This document shows, piece after piece, positions 21,520-32,224 of a stretch of DNA of 64,000 bases. Source of the stretch: Pachyseris speciosa (taxonomy: Eukaryota; Cnidaria; Anthozoa; Scleractinia; Pachyseridae); the NCBI GenBank assembly GCA_016490735.1, contig JAEMWC010000034.1, forward strand, positions 1,122,501 through 1,186,500, given 5' to 3'. The position numbers and the translations under genes are program-made. Position 1 is the stretch's first letter. The number at the start of each line of letters is the position of its first letter. The notes below the pieces were generated by a model. It was not told the origin of the DNA and did no database searches. It was given only the letters and a program-made list of their open reading frames with translations.

Positions 21520-22533
21520 TACACTTTCCAGCCTAAAATTGCATCCCTTTTGTACAAATATTTTAGTTCATTGTATCATGAAAAACAACCCCTTTTCTGT
21601 AAAGACTCAGTCTGTATCCTTCTTGAATGATGTGTTGCCTTGAAGGCTAAATATTCAAGGAATCTTAAGCTAACCTTGATCCATAACATACTATACATGT
21701 GCACATCTGACTCTCCAAGAGTCCTCGTGTTTTCCTTGTTCTTCTCTGAACAGAATGTCCTGTTCTTTGAGTTCGTGATCCAGGCCTTCCTTGATCAACT
21801 CGCCATGAATAGATCTTTCCCCTATGCATTCTTACTCCCACTAATAAATTCGTACACCAGTAAGTGGTTTATTAATGCTCTCTATCCACATCCTCTCTTA
21901 AACCTGAGCCTTCATCCAATGCTAGCTTGTCTTGGAGCTGATGCCCTCTTGTAGGGCGTGGTCTCTGTTGCTGTGGATACGACTCTTCTGTACCTTCCCA
22001 GTATTAAAAAAGTTTCTTCTTTTGTGTATTATTTTTTTGACTTGGTAGAAAACATTGTCTTTGAAACTCTTGGATATATACTTGAGATGACCTTGCATCT
22101 TGTTGACAAAACCATGCTCAGCACGTTCTGATATTCATATTCAAAGCTTCTGGATTAAATTATTTTGGTAAAAAATTCACCAAATATTTCACACTTTTGT
22201 CTCAAAATTTCGTGGCAATCAAACACCACTTTGGAGAAAACATTTTTGCGAGACTGATCAAGTAAACTCTCCAGCAATCTTTTAAATAATTGCTTGAATT
22301 TAAATATATCAAGACAAATTTTTGACTAATAACAATTATTTATAATACTCTGAAATCTCTTTGTAAGTGAATGGTCATGATCAGTGAACTAACTTTCCAA
22401 GATATTGACCAATGACAGAGTTTATTTTGAAAAAAAAGTAAATGCTCGTCAGCTGGCAACATTCAACTTACAGGTGAATTATTGCTTAGTTGATTTATTC
22501 ATACCAATTTCATTTTTCCTAAAGCAGCCAATT
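21520..22533. other. 3' flank of the Kv4 gene; no separate gene recognised
   Basis: Lies downstream of the Kv4 stop codon on the minus strand, so it may hold the 3' untranslated region. A minus-strand AATAAA is present about 37 bases past the stop (near 22492-22497). A 104-codon frame at 21640-21954 has no recognisable domain. Confidence 0.4.
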
Positions 22534-22977
22534 TTAAATGATGGTATGGGATCCTCGCCTATTGTTGCAGTTTTCGTATCTGCGATTGGCTGCTCCCTCG
22601 TGGATGTTGTTGGGAACGGCTACTGTCTCGAAATCTGGCAGAGTCACAATAGCAGATGTTGTAATATTATTTGGCTGTTTGTCATTATGTGGCTTAGAAT
22701 TTGCCTTATGTTTGCCTTTGATGTCGTTCATCTCCAAGTGATCTGGTGAAAATGCATTTTCATGTTGATGCACAGGCTCAGAGAGAGACCTGGTGCGCTT
22801 CATACATTTCCCTGTATAACTGTTTCGGTTGTAACAAGCATTCTCGCAAACGGCTGCCAGTGAAACTGATGAGGAAATTGGCGACCCAGATGGGGTACAA
22901 ATTGGTGTTCGCAGCTTGGGAGGTTTCCGGACTGGCTCGCCTTTGTAAGAGTACTCCATTTCTACAAATTGTCGTGC
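22534..22977 (-). CDS. KCND: Shal/Kv4 potassium channel, exon 5 (C-terminal)
   Basis: Starts after the acceptor CATATTCCACAG in phase 0, with ARQFVEMEYSYKGEPVRKPP directly continuing CLEKAT of exon 4. It codes for the last 147 residues, which are cytoplasmic, low in recognisable structure and rich in S/N/K, with TSAIVTLPDFE resembling the TAIISIP segment near the Kv4 C-terminus. Stop TAA at 22534-22536. The upstream Met of the longer open frame (23022) lies in the intron. All five exons sum to 1878 nt, i.e. 625 aa plus stop, which is the usual Kv4 length. Confidence 0.92.
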   Translation of the reverse strand, partial: ARQFVEMEYSYKGEPVRKPPKLRTPICTPSGSPISSSVSLAAVCENACYNRNSYTGKCMKRTRSLSEPVHQHENAFSPDHLEMNDIKGKHKANSKPHNDKQPNNITTSAIVTLPDFETVAVPNNIHEGAANRRYENCNNRRGSHTII

Positions 22978-24054
22978 CTGTGGAATATGACAAATGAAAA
23001 CAGCACCATTTAAAATCTTCACCTACTCAGCTGAGCCAGCTAGGATTTATCAATGCCAGACCTAATAATGGATGCTTGTTGAAATATTTGATTTAATCCT
23101 GTAAAGCTGGGCCGTTAGCTAATATGCGGTGAACCAAGGCTTTGAATTCACGATATATTTTCCCTTCCTTGTGTGTCTTGCAAAAAAATATATCTCTAAG
23201 AGGCTTTACATTAAAAAATTTAAATGAACTGTGTTTTGTTCACATTGCCTCAATGAAAATTTTTGTCTGGCTGGTCGTCCCAGTAAAGGCAACCAAATGC
23301 AGGCATATAAGTATGTCTGATGCTCTACACTGTACTTTACTGTTATGATGTTTGGTTAATAATGGGGGCTTGATGCAAAGAAAAACCTCACAATTTCAGC
23401 TCTCTGTAAATTCATGAGGAAAACCCTTTCCCGCCCCTCAATGACAGCTTGTGACTCATGATGCCCTGCGCCGTTGACTTGGAATGAAAATTTTCAATTG
23501 AAAAGATTCAGACTCATCTACCGATTTTTGAGAGAAATGGCAGTCATCGTGGCATCAGCAGTATCACTCTGTCACATACTTTATTTACTTTATTACTGTC
23601 AGTGCAACACTCTGAAAGCCATTCTTAGTGTCATACTTTCCTTTTCTACTAAATTACTTTTAATTCTTAATAGTCCTGTTCTCATTGATTTCTTTTAAGT
23701 ACCTTAATTGAACTGGAGGCTAGCCCCAAAACTCTCCAGTTACTGAGGCCTAGTATTAGGGGGGTCTTTATGATATGTTCCCCTTCTGAATTTCAAACCT
23801 TTACATGTCGCAATTTCGGAAGGGCCGCATGTCGATGTCGGAATTTCATGCAGTGACACTGCTGTTGATGTCGCAATTTTGGAAAGTTTGGAACGTTTCT
23901 GAGGTCTTTTCTCCAGCAAAAATATGTTGTCATAATGCAGGGGTGGTAACTCAGTGTTTTTCCACACAGAAGACCGACAGAACGATGAACTTTTTGAAAA
24001 TAAACTCATTCTCGATATTCTCCTCTGCCCGAATGCCATCAAGTAGCTGCCTTA

Positions 24055-24322
24055 GAGCGCTTTTCAATTGAGTGTCGTAAAACCGAAACCAGCCAATCAC
24101 AACAGAAGTAAGCAGTGCAATGAGCCAATCAGAATAAGAAGCAATTACATGTAGCCGGTGCAAAGCGTGGGAAAATACGCGAGTGCAAGTCACGATTGGT
24201 TTTGGTTTTGCTTCTCATTGGTTGATAAAGTGGCGCGAGTTTTTCTGGCCAATCACAGAGTGAAGCAATGCAAAACCAAAGCAAAAGAAGAATTACTTTC
24301 GACACTCAATTGAAAACCGCTC
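24055..24322. mobile_element. MITE in Kv4 intron 4, 268 bp
   Basis: Ends GAGCGCTTTTCAATTGAGTG and its inverse (one mismatch), with the arms continuing through TGTCG. The interior contains several CCAATCA/TGATTGG-type motifs. The target duplication is not clear. Confidence 0.8.
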
Positions 24323-24339
24323 AATTTACAATTGCCAAA

Positions 24340-24600
24340 TGAATATCGCTGTCCATTTTGCTTTTATTTTTGTTGCTGTTGTCATTTCACAGGAGTGGTC
24401 TTGTCGTTCGTCATCATTTCACTTCCTTCATGTCACCGTTTTAGAGCCATGTTGCCCATCAGAATGTATCCTCACAGGGCCTCGTTACTTAGCCTCCAGG
24501 CTCTATATTTGTACTTATTTAATTTTTATATGTTAATTTCTGTGTATGTGTTAAATTTGTAAAGTACAAGAGCGAAATAAAAAGTTGTTGTTGTTGCATA
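24340..24600 (+). repeat. LINE-like 3' tail ending in (GTT)n
   Basis: GCGAAATAAAAAGTTGTTGTTGTT just before Kv4 exon 4 is preceded by AT-rich sequence with CCTCACAGGGCCTCGTTACT, the look of a CR1/L2-like 3' untranslated region. No coding part is left; the assignment rests on the tail only. It lies on the strand opposite to the gene. Confidence 0.4.
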
Positions 24601-24601
24601 C

Positions 24602-24703
24602 CGTAGCTTTTTCCAAGCACTGCAATAGGTGGGTGTGTTGCTCATCAAGGTAGTTCTTCTCTTTGTTGCTCACTGGAATTTGTGTTAACTCCAAACCAGC
24701 TCC
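24602..24703 (-). CDS. KCND: Shal/Kv4 potassium channel, exon 4 (small)
   Basis: A 102-bp exon with acceptor CTCTTGTAG and donor GTATGC, phase 0 on both sides. It encodes GAGLELTQIPVSNKEKNYLD then EQHTHLLQCLEKAT. The segment matches the conserved cytoplasmic motif QHHHLLHCLEKTT of vertebrate Kv4 channels, which strongly supports both the exon and the Kv4 rather than Kv1-3 assignment. Confidence 0.93.
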
Positions 24704-25005
24704 CTACAAGAGACAGCCAGCAAAAATATACTATAATTACACAAGAAACATTTCAGTATTCATTTCCACAAGTTTCCTTAGTTTTTAGTTGTTACAGCTT
24801 CTTCAAAGCTGCCAAAATATGGGCAAAGTATTGGGAATAACGTGTATAAGCCAGATCCAAAAGAGGTCAGCAAATGAAAGCAAAACAAAAATTGGCCTAA
24901 ATTGACTGTGAGCTCACAGCCCTTTAACTTTTGTTTTTAATAAACATTGTTACCATTGAAAAATTCCACCATGCTGATTTCTTGCCACCACATTTGAATA
25001 TAAAC

Positions 25006-25875
25006 GGCTTACTGTAATTTGCGAAATGAAACGAAACGAAACGAAACGAAATGAAAATCTGTAATTTGCGAAATGGAATTCTGTATTTTGTGAAATGAGC
25101 TCAAAATATGTATTTAGCGAATGGAATAAGTTTATCTACAAATTACAGATAAACCAAAAGCAATGGAGGGATCCATTTACCCTTTAAACTGAAAGCGATG
25201 CACGCATCCTTCGTTTAATGTTTGATGAGAATTGTGCAATTTTACCAAAAAATACAGATCTGTGAGGAAAAAATTGCTGGCGCTGTAACTGTGCTCTCAA
25301 TAGGGTGTTATTAATGTAGTTGATGAATATTTGGATATTTCGGCGTGGAATGCGTGACTCTTTCCCATTCGTAAGTAAAAAAAATTATGGCGTGACATTT
25401 AAGCACCGTGAAAGGACTTAAGTTAAGAAAAGAAAGAAAGAAAGCTAGGGCAACAACCCTCCCTCACCACCGCATGTAGTGAAATTAAACCTGTCCCGGC
25501 TATCCAAAACTGTTTTGTTAGAACAAATGGGCATGATCGTAAATGCTGAATTAGTTTAACTTTTAGTTCTCATACACTCAAACAATAGTCTGCACCAAGC
25601 AACAACTGTGTCATTAAAAACAGCTTGATGAGCCGAAGCTAAAGATAGAATCAGTCAATGAAACTTAAATTTTAAACATGGAATTAAGGAATTAATCATT
25701 CAGGCGAGGAATAATTAACGCCTATACCTGGCTTGCAATGTGCCATAGCAACAATAACAACAACATGTATATAATGCATAAAACAGCTTATGACTAATGA
25801 CCTAATCAGTGTCTTTGCAAATTACAGATTTTCATTTAGTTTTGTTTCGTTTCGTTTTGCAAATTACAGTAAGCC
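25006..25875. mobile_element. Inverted-repeat element in Kv4 intron 3, 870 bp, 8-bp target duplication
   Basis: Begins GGCTTACTGTAATTTGCGAA and ends with the inverse; the arms are about 70 bp and include AAACG-type repeats (ACGAAACGAAACG). It is flanked by perfect ATATAAAC at 24998-25005 and 25876-25883. The interior has no recognisable gene. An 8-bp duplication fits hAT-like or related superfamilies, but the GGCTTACTG terminus is not a typical hAT end. Confidence 0.88.
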
Positions 25876-26015
25876 ATATAAACTACTTTCCATATAAGGT
25901 AGGGGGGACTGTTCGCTACTGTTCACACTATTCCAGACTGTTCGCACTATTGTCACTATTTGCTATTCGCAACTATTCGCTATTTGGATTTTCCAGACAC
26001 CCGATTGTCACTTAC

Positions 26016-26093
26016 CAATGGAACGTTGTCTTTGTCAGGAGGTGACACCAGAGCTGTCCCAGCCATTGTCTTCGAAATGGAAACTCTTGCTTT
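26016..26093 (-). CDS. KCND: Shal/Kv4 potassium channel, exon 3 (small)
   Basis: A 78-bp exon with acceptor GACCTTTAG and donor GTAAGT, phase 0 on both sides. It encodes KARVSISKTMAGTALVSPPD followed by KDNVPL. The KAR start fits the known Kv4 junction after QRADKRxAxK. It was identified by phase and family position, since it is too short for ordinary ORF listing. Confidence 0.85.
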
Positions 26094-26138
26094 CTAAAGG
26101 TCAACAATCATCAGTTAAAGCTTCTTTTAATAGATAAA

Positions 26139-26279
26139 ATTCGTATTCTCTGTATTGAACTGGATCTAGCATGAAGTGGAGACTCTTGCAGGGGAATCTT
26201 TTCACATATAAAATTAATGTATTTCCCCGCAAGAGTCTCCGCTTCATGCTAGATCCAGTTCAATACAGAGAATACGAAT
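26139..26279. mobile_element. Near-perfect hairpin element beside Kv4 exon 3 acceptor, 141 bp
   Basis: Arms of about 58 bp (26139-26196 and 26222-26279) differ at only one or two positions; each begins ATTCGTATTCTCTGTATTGA. The loop is about 25 bp. On the gene strand it ends only 45 bases before the exon 3 acceptor. Confidence 0.88.
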
Positions 26280-26847
26280 ATTTTCTATTACATTTGCTGA
26301 TGAGCTGATTTAGAGCCCTCTTTTTAAGATGCCCATCCACAGTAATAAGGTTTCCCCTTCAAATGAGCATTTCAAAAAAAAAAAACACCTCAATAGAGAA
26401 CAGTTTATCAGCTGTGTAAGCTGCTACATGTATGTCCAACAGTAATCTGAATCATGCAGCAACACACAGTTGAACAAGCCTGAATTCTTTTCAGGCTTCC
26501 TTTTTGTTACTGCTCAAGTAGCCTTCACAACTGCAGTGATCTTTCAGATATTCATTCTTCAATCTGCATTTCAATTATGGTTATCATAATTATATTCAAT
26601 ATTTACTATGTACTGTCTATAGGTGTATTGCATGCATTATTATGGTACAAAGGATGTTCCACACTGTGAAACAAAAGGTATTCTCCTTTAAAGTACTTGA
26701 TTGACAAGGTGGACACATCAAGTTCAAATAGATTTCACTAAATTGAAACTAACCACAGCTGCATCCATGCCCTCTAACACAGAATGACTGAAGCTGTTTG
26801 ATATAAAGCAGTAAATACAATGTACTAGATAGTTGAGAGCCAATTAC

Positions 26848-27010
26848 CTTGTGGGCTTTTCTTTTGTCTGCTCTTTGGTTTTGCAGATATATTCGACTAA
26901 AATTAGAAACAATGACAGGCACAGGAAGGGCAATCACCAACACTCCACTAAGAGAGCACAGGCTACCCACTATCTTCCCAGGGGTAGTTTCGGGAACCAT
27001 GTCACCATAT
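26848..27010 (-). CDS. KCND: Shal/Kv4 potassium channel, exon 2 (selectivity filter and S6)
   Basis: Starts after a TTTTTTCAG acceptor. The first base completes the Gly of the filter and the exon continues [15 protein letters not shown], then S6 ([15 protein letters not shown] with the PVP gate motif) and [14 protein letters not shown]. It ends at AAG|GTAATT in phase 0. The 163-bp length restores frame exactly with exon 1 (phase 2). The intron between exons 1 and 2 is 4123 bp (27011-31133). The open frame that seems to continue to 26749 is intron read-through. Confidence 0.95.
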
Positions 27011-27162
27011 CTGAAAAAACAAACAAACATTAGCAAACTGAGTATGGTGATTAAGCATGTGCCAAGTAAACAAGATAATAGACAAGATTTAAGGAACTAT
27101 GTAATGTATTACAACTGGTCAACAGGAACAACAGCAAGAGCTTTTAGTTGATAAACCACCCA

Positions 27163-27561
27163 TTATTTTTTGGGGGGAGGGGGTACTCCCTTATATGGGC
27201 TAAATAGGTATGTGTGACCCCAAAGGATATGGTTTTATAGCCGTTTTGGTCTGAAAAAGGGTATCGATTTTGACCATTTTGGTCTGAGATAATGTGTGGT
27301 TTGTGCACTCAAGTCTTGAAATGGGTATGTTTTTAGAAGAAGCTGCTTCATTATTAGGAGAGAAAGCCATCAACAAACGCCCTTCTCAAATTATGTTTAC
27401 CCCAACCGTGTATGTGAAATAGATCTGAAATAGGGTATGAATTTTTTATCAGGTCTGAAATATAGTAGGGAAAATCGCAGATTTTGGTCTTAAATAGGGT
27501 AAGGGTTTCAGGAAGCAGGCCACACACCCCGACCCAATTTTGGGGTACCCCCCTCCCCCAA
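27163..27561. mobile_element. Inverted-repeat element in Kv4 intron 1, about 400 bp
   Basis: Ends TTGGGGGGAGGGGGTACTCC and the inverse GGGGTACCCCCCTCCCCCA. The interior has repeated phrases such as TTTTGGTCTGA and CTGAAATAGGGTA. A related fragment lies at about 2185-2270. Confidence 0.7.
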
Positions 27562-27584
27562 TAAACCAGCAAAATAATACAGTT

Positions 27585-27940
27585 GACCCTTCTTTATAAT
27601 GCAGACTTGAGTTACATGAAGGTCAGACCCATTAAAGTTCACCTTACAGAAGTCTCTTTCTTATGGAGGTATCTGTTTTCCGATTGTCTGAACTACTTCT
27701 TAATGCAGACTTGAGTAGGTCAGACCTATTAGTGTCCACCTTACAGAAGTCTCCTTCTTACGAAAGTATCTTTCTTTTAGGTGTCTGGACTACAGAGGTG
27801 GTTGCCATACAGAGGTGTCTGTGTTACAGAAGTGTCTGTCTTTTTGAGTTGTCGTCCATAGATTACAGAAGTGTCTGTCTTGAAGAGGTGTCCACGTTAC
27901 TGGTGTCCATCTTATAGACACATCTGTATTGTAGAGGGAC
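27585..27940. repeat. Degenerate tandem repeat in Kv4 intron 1
   Basis: Units of about 17 bp of the form TTACAGAAGTGTCTGTC / ATACAGAGGTGTCTGTG recur through the region. The left part also has a longer duplication (AATGCAGACTTGAGT at about 27599 and 27701; CACCTTACAGAAGTCT at about 27640 and 27738). Confidence 0.6.
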
Positions 27941-28440
27941 AAGTAGCACAGAGGATTGCATGAATGTAGGTGACTTTGACACTGCTGTGCATAATATAGA
28001 TTGAGACACCCACACCGTAGAAGTGCCTTAATATGGAGTAGTTACTGACTGTTAATTTTTATTTTGAAATGGCAGTTTCGTAGGCATTGCCATATAATCT
28101 TATATGTCGCTTTAAAACATCCATTAAACAATATTTCATTACAAGAAATTTTGAGTTATGTGTGTGGGTGGGTGGAGGGGGGTGGGGGGGGGGGGTGGGT
28201 TACAACACTGTGCTCCAAGAAAACATTTTGTGTGTCCACAACTCTGAACCTTTGAAATCCAGGGTGCCCAGCATTTAAATTTTGTTCAAAAACTATTTTG
28301 AGATTTCCTTGTCACCAGGGGCCACTGGGCACTGCTAGAGCACAGCCCTGAGGGTGTTTACTTGATGCCAGTGGTACCTTTCAGTCCGATACAAGTTCAT
28401 CCCTGCTCCTGGTTCCTCACTTTACCTTTGTATTCATTTA

Positions 28441-28627
28441 CATACACCTTATACCAAAATGACGGCCAATTTATTATTCTTTTGTTTGCATGTTAATTAG
28501 CCCTCTTTACCTTGTCGACGTGTACAAAATACAGAAGAATTTTGAAGTGAAAATGAGGCAAAGAGGGCTAAATAACATGAAAACAAAAGAATAATAACTT
28601 GGTAGCCATTTTGGAATAAGGTGTATG
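28441..28627. mobile_element. Hairpin MITE in Kv4 intron 1, 187 bp
   Basis: Arms of about 62 bp: CATACACCTTATACCAAAAT at the left and its inverse (ATTTTGGAATAAGGTGTATG) at the right, continuing through AATAATTCTTTTGTTT and TTAGCCCTCT. The loop is about 60 bp. Confidence 0.85.
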
Positions 28628-31133
28628 ATACTGGCAAGTTCATCCCAGCCACTGTCTTGGATCAAATGTTTTGTTCTGGTATGAAACCTAGTACTATATA
28701 GTGTCATGTAAACGGTGAATGACAAATTGTTTCACCAAGTCACACCAGTGTATAAGTCATCCCTGAGGACGAGTTTTCTTTACATGCATGTAAACACCTC
28801 TTGATATTGACTACATGATGACGTTAATTAGAGGGGAAAAAATAACAAAGTGCTACTGTTTTTGATATTTGTGCAATGTTCACAGTTATTCAAAAAGTGG
28901 CGTACGCATGGTTTTAGTACAATGAATCTCTCATCAACACTTTCTTCAGTTTTTTCGAAACAATGAATTGCTAATATTTTTTTAATTTATATAAAAAGTC
29001 AAAACAAATGAATTGATTGATAAAAATAATTGGTTTATCCCAGGTAAATATAATTATTTCTCAAGATCATTTAAAAATATATGGTACTTGTTTCTGGATT
29101 TTACATAAAAACATTTCAGTTTTTTGTTCCTGCACTACGAGGAAATATATGAAGTTTCTGGGAACAGTTCGTAATAGTTTATTAGTTTCTTCATCAGGAT
29201 TATTAACCAAAACAGGAATCAAAAAGGAGATGAAAAATATTTTAAACTTTCTATATGTGAATGAAAAAAGTCTGGCAAAGTATAAAATATTCATAAAAGA
29301 AGACTTCCCTTCTTTGCATAAAAAATTAGGCTAAAAAAACGTTCGAAACCAAAAGAGAAAAGGAAGTAGACAGACTGAACAAAATGAAGAATAACTGAAC
29401 TACTCTCAGAGGAATCAAACGTGGTTTTATGCTGAAAAGCTGGTGGCTACAAATATTTTAAACGTTCTGTTCTGTGATCGGCACTTAAGAACGCTTCTAA
29501 TTAGCCTTGTTTTCGATCATTTTTTTGTGCACGCCATACTTGAAGGGATCACTGACTTCAAATTGAAGAACAGGATTATTCTGGAATATGCGTAATTTTG
29601 CATTTTATGGGTTTAAAGCCATTGTAAGCAAATTGAAGCCTATCAAAATGCTCTGAAATACATTGCAAAACGCTCCATCAAAGGTGTGAAATTGCTTTTC
29701 CGTTTATAAGCTAGATACTTTATTTTCTTACATAAGAAATTATTCATTCGACTCTATGCGATCTCAAACAGTTGTAATATTCTTTCAATTTCTTGCTAAT
29801 TCAGCTCACACAGGGCGGCGGGAACATGTTGTTTTGTACGCGAATTTGCTTGCTACGTGTATGCAGCGCATTTTCGCATTTATCGCGATATTGACTATCG
29901 CGATAATGTTCGTGTATGAGCTTACTTTATGATTGATCAAAACTATACTTCCTTTCGCAAAGGGATCTCGAAACCGCAAATAGTTTTGTATGCCTAAGAG
30001 AGAGGATGAAATTTAAACACAACAGTGGGAAAGTGCCGACACAAGTCTTCTTTTTTGAAGGAAATTGAAATTCAAATGCAGTAATTGCAGTCGTTTTATA
30101 AATTGACCACTCAGCTCTGAACGCCGATCTTAAAAGGAAGAAGAAATAAATTCTACTTTCCCGCTGGAAATATCAGCAACTGAATACTACTTGCTTACAA
30201 AACTTTTCACCCGATTGTCACGTAAATACACAGAAGTTGTTTTTCTTTTTGAATTTTCGACATTACCATAGTTCAAGAGACGTAATGTATTTAGCTTTTA
30301 TCAAGAACCTCATTGAAGGGGCATGCCACAAGTAAACATAAAGACGCCGTGAAACTTCGCATGTCATGCGTGGAGCGTTTGGAATAGAACAAGTGATCAA
30401 ATGTTCGAGAACGGCTAATTTTGTACTTTTCAACATGTGTGAAACATGCGTTTCGTACAGTTGTGTTGTTAATATAAACCAACGAATTGCACATAAATAT
30501 TAAATTCGGGAGTTTTAATACCTCTGTGCTAGCTTGCTCTTTAATACTATTTACCACTTAAAATATTTGGTAACTACAAAGCGAGGAATCGCTACAGTAA
30601 GTTGTTGTTTTGTTGTAAATTCGAATGGGAATCTGTACACATCTACGTTGATTACTTCTATGTTTCCATTTCGACGTTCATCAATAAGAAATGCTACCTA
30701 CATAAGAAGCAAATACGAGCATTTGCATCAAAATATTTACTTTTACAGTCAAATTAAACCTCGTTTCTTTCTTGGAAACTGGAATTTTCCGTAACTCACT
30801 TTTGCGTCAATTGATACGTCGACCAAGAGCTATTTTCCGGTTGTAAGGACTAAGTAATCGGTAACTTTTACAGCACGATGCGATAACTCCAATTCATTAC
30901 CATTAAATTTTGTAGATTACGACTTACGAGAAGAAAACAAAGTGAAGTATCTTGTCTAGACAATAAAATGGTAAAATTATAGACAGAGTTTTCCCTGCAT
31001 AGCACTTTCAAAGCGACAGTTAAAATGTCCTTGGCAAACGTGAATAATTTGCTCAAGGACATAATGTCTGTTGACATAACGCGTATATTCATGTAGTGAT
31101 GCGGGTAGAACAAAAATAAAAAAATCTACTCAC
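28628..31133. other. Rest of Kv4 intron 1; no gene recognised
   Basis: A 105-codon plus-strand frame at 29017-29334 and shorter frames on both strands have no recognised domain and AT-rich codon use, so they are probably chance. Nothing else structured was seen. Confidence 0.4.
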
Positions 31134-32224
31134 CCTAACGTTGTCATTGTGACTATTGTGTACCAGAAACTCGCTGGAATACTCTCAAATTTTGTGTTCG
31201 GCTCTGCTTTTTCGACATAGTACATAACCGTGGCGAAAATTATCACCGCCATCGAGAGGGAAAATAACAGAAACCCAAGCTCTGAAGCACAACTCTTGAG
31301 TGTATAGCCCAGGATGCGAAGACCTCGCGAATGTCTGGAAAATTTGAAAATTCTGAAGATCCTAAAAACTCTCAGAGTTACAAAAGCTCCACTTATAGAA
31401 TTATCTGGCATAAACAGCCCAACATAGTACGGTAATATTGCTACCACGTCGATGACGCTCATGAGGTCTCGGGCGAACTTGCAGCGATCGGGCGCCGCAT
31501 ACAAGCGGGCTATATATTCCACGGTGAACACTACAACACAAGCAGTTTCCATTGAAAAGAAGATCCTTTTATTTACATCTCCAATAGTTCCACCGTCTGT
31601 AGGCAGTGTTTCAACCACCGTGCTGATAACACTTACGGCAATAAAAAACCCGGTAACGTAGTAAGCGAGAGAAGCTACCTTGCCGCTCTGTGGATTTTGA
31701 AAAGCAGTCCACATCTTCTCGCGGATGGTAGAATCTGTGTTCTCATCGCCGTTTTGTGATCCGCCATCGTCTAGTTTATCGGGCTCAAAAATTCTTTCTT
31801 CACACTCTTTTTTCCTCTCGCGAAAGTCCTCCCAACAGCAATCGTACACGACGTCTTCGGAGATACCGAAGAAGCAAAGTTCCTCCTCGAAAGACGCGAC
31901 GCATTCACCCCGCGGATAATGCAACTTTCCGTTGCGATAATAGTTTAAAACGTGCCGGAACAAGTCTGGATCTCGATCGAAAAAATACTCCTTTGTTTCG
32001 GAATCGAAAAAATAGTCCTTTTCGTCACTTCCAAGGAGGGTTTCCGGAAAACGGGCCAATGTGTTTTGCCATGTTTCAAATCTGCGCCCACTCACATTAA
32101 TGGTTACTCGTTCATCGTTCTTCTGCGTCTCCGGTGGTGGAGGCATTGGCGATGTTGCCAGAGGAGCCCATCCTACAGCAGCTGCACGTACGAAGGGCAG
32201 CCAAGCTCCTACATCTGTAGCCAT
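31134..32224 (-). CDS. KCND: Shal/Kv4 voltage-gated potassium channel, exon 1
   Basis: Pore-forming subunit of an A-type (fast transient) potassium channel in the plasma membrane of excitable cells. Exon 1 of five encodes residues 1-363. The start was placed at 32224 ([19 protein letters not shown]) because Kv4 channels begin in this way; an in-frame ATG seven codons upstream (32245) is possible. The conserved hydrophobic N-terminus, which in vertebrates binds KChIP partners and contributes to inactivation, is present. The T1 tetramerisation domain (about 37-140) keeps the zinc signature H102-x5-C108-x20-C129-C130. S1 is about 182-205, S2 221-243, S3 252-272; S4 (281-305) has six basic residues spaced by three (R285, R288, R291, K294, R297, R300). 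S5 (314-337) is followed by the pore helix TIVTMTTLG, where the donor GTGAGT splits the Gly codon. Confidence 0.96.

Noticed and set aside
22978..23022. Upstream ATG extending the Kv4 last-exon frame
   Set aside because: A CATATTCCACAG acceptor at 22978 gives an in-phase junction to exon 4, so the extension is intronic.
26749..26847. Continuation of the Kv4 exon 2 frame past HK
   Set aside because: A GTAATT donor lies at the known Kv4 exon boundary and exons 3-5 follow in phase; this stretch is read-through.
29017..29334. 105-codon plus-strand frame in Kv4 intron 1
   Set aside because: AT-rich, no recognisable motif, no splice or repeat context; likely chance.
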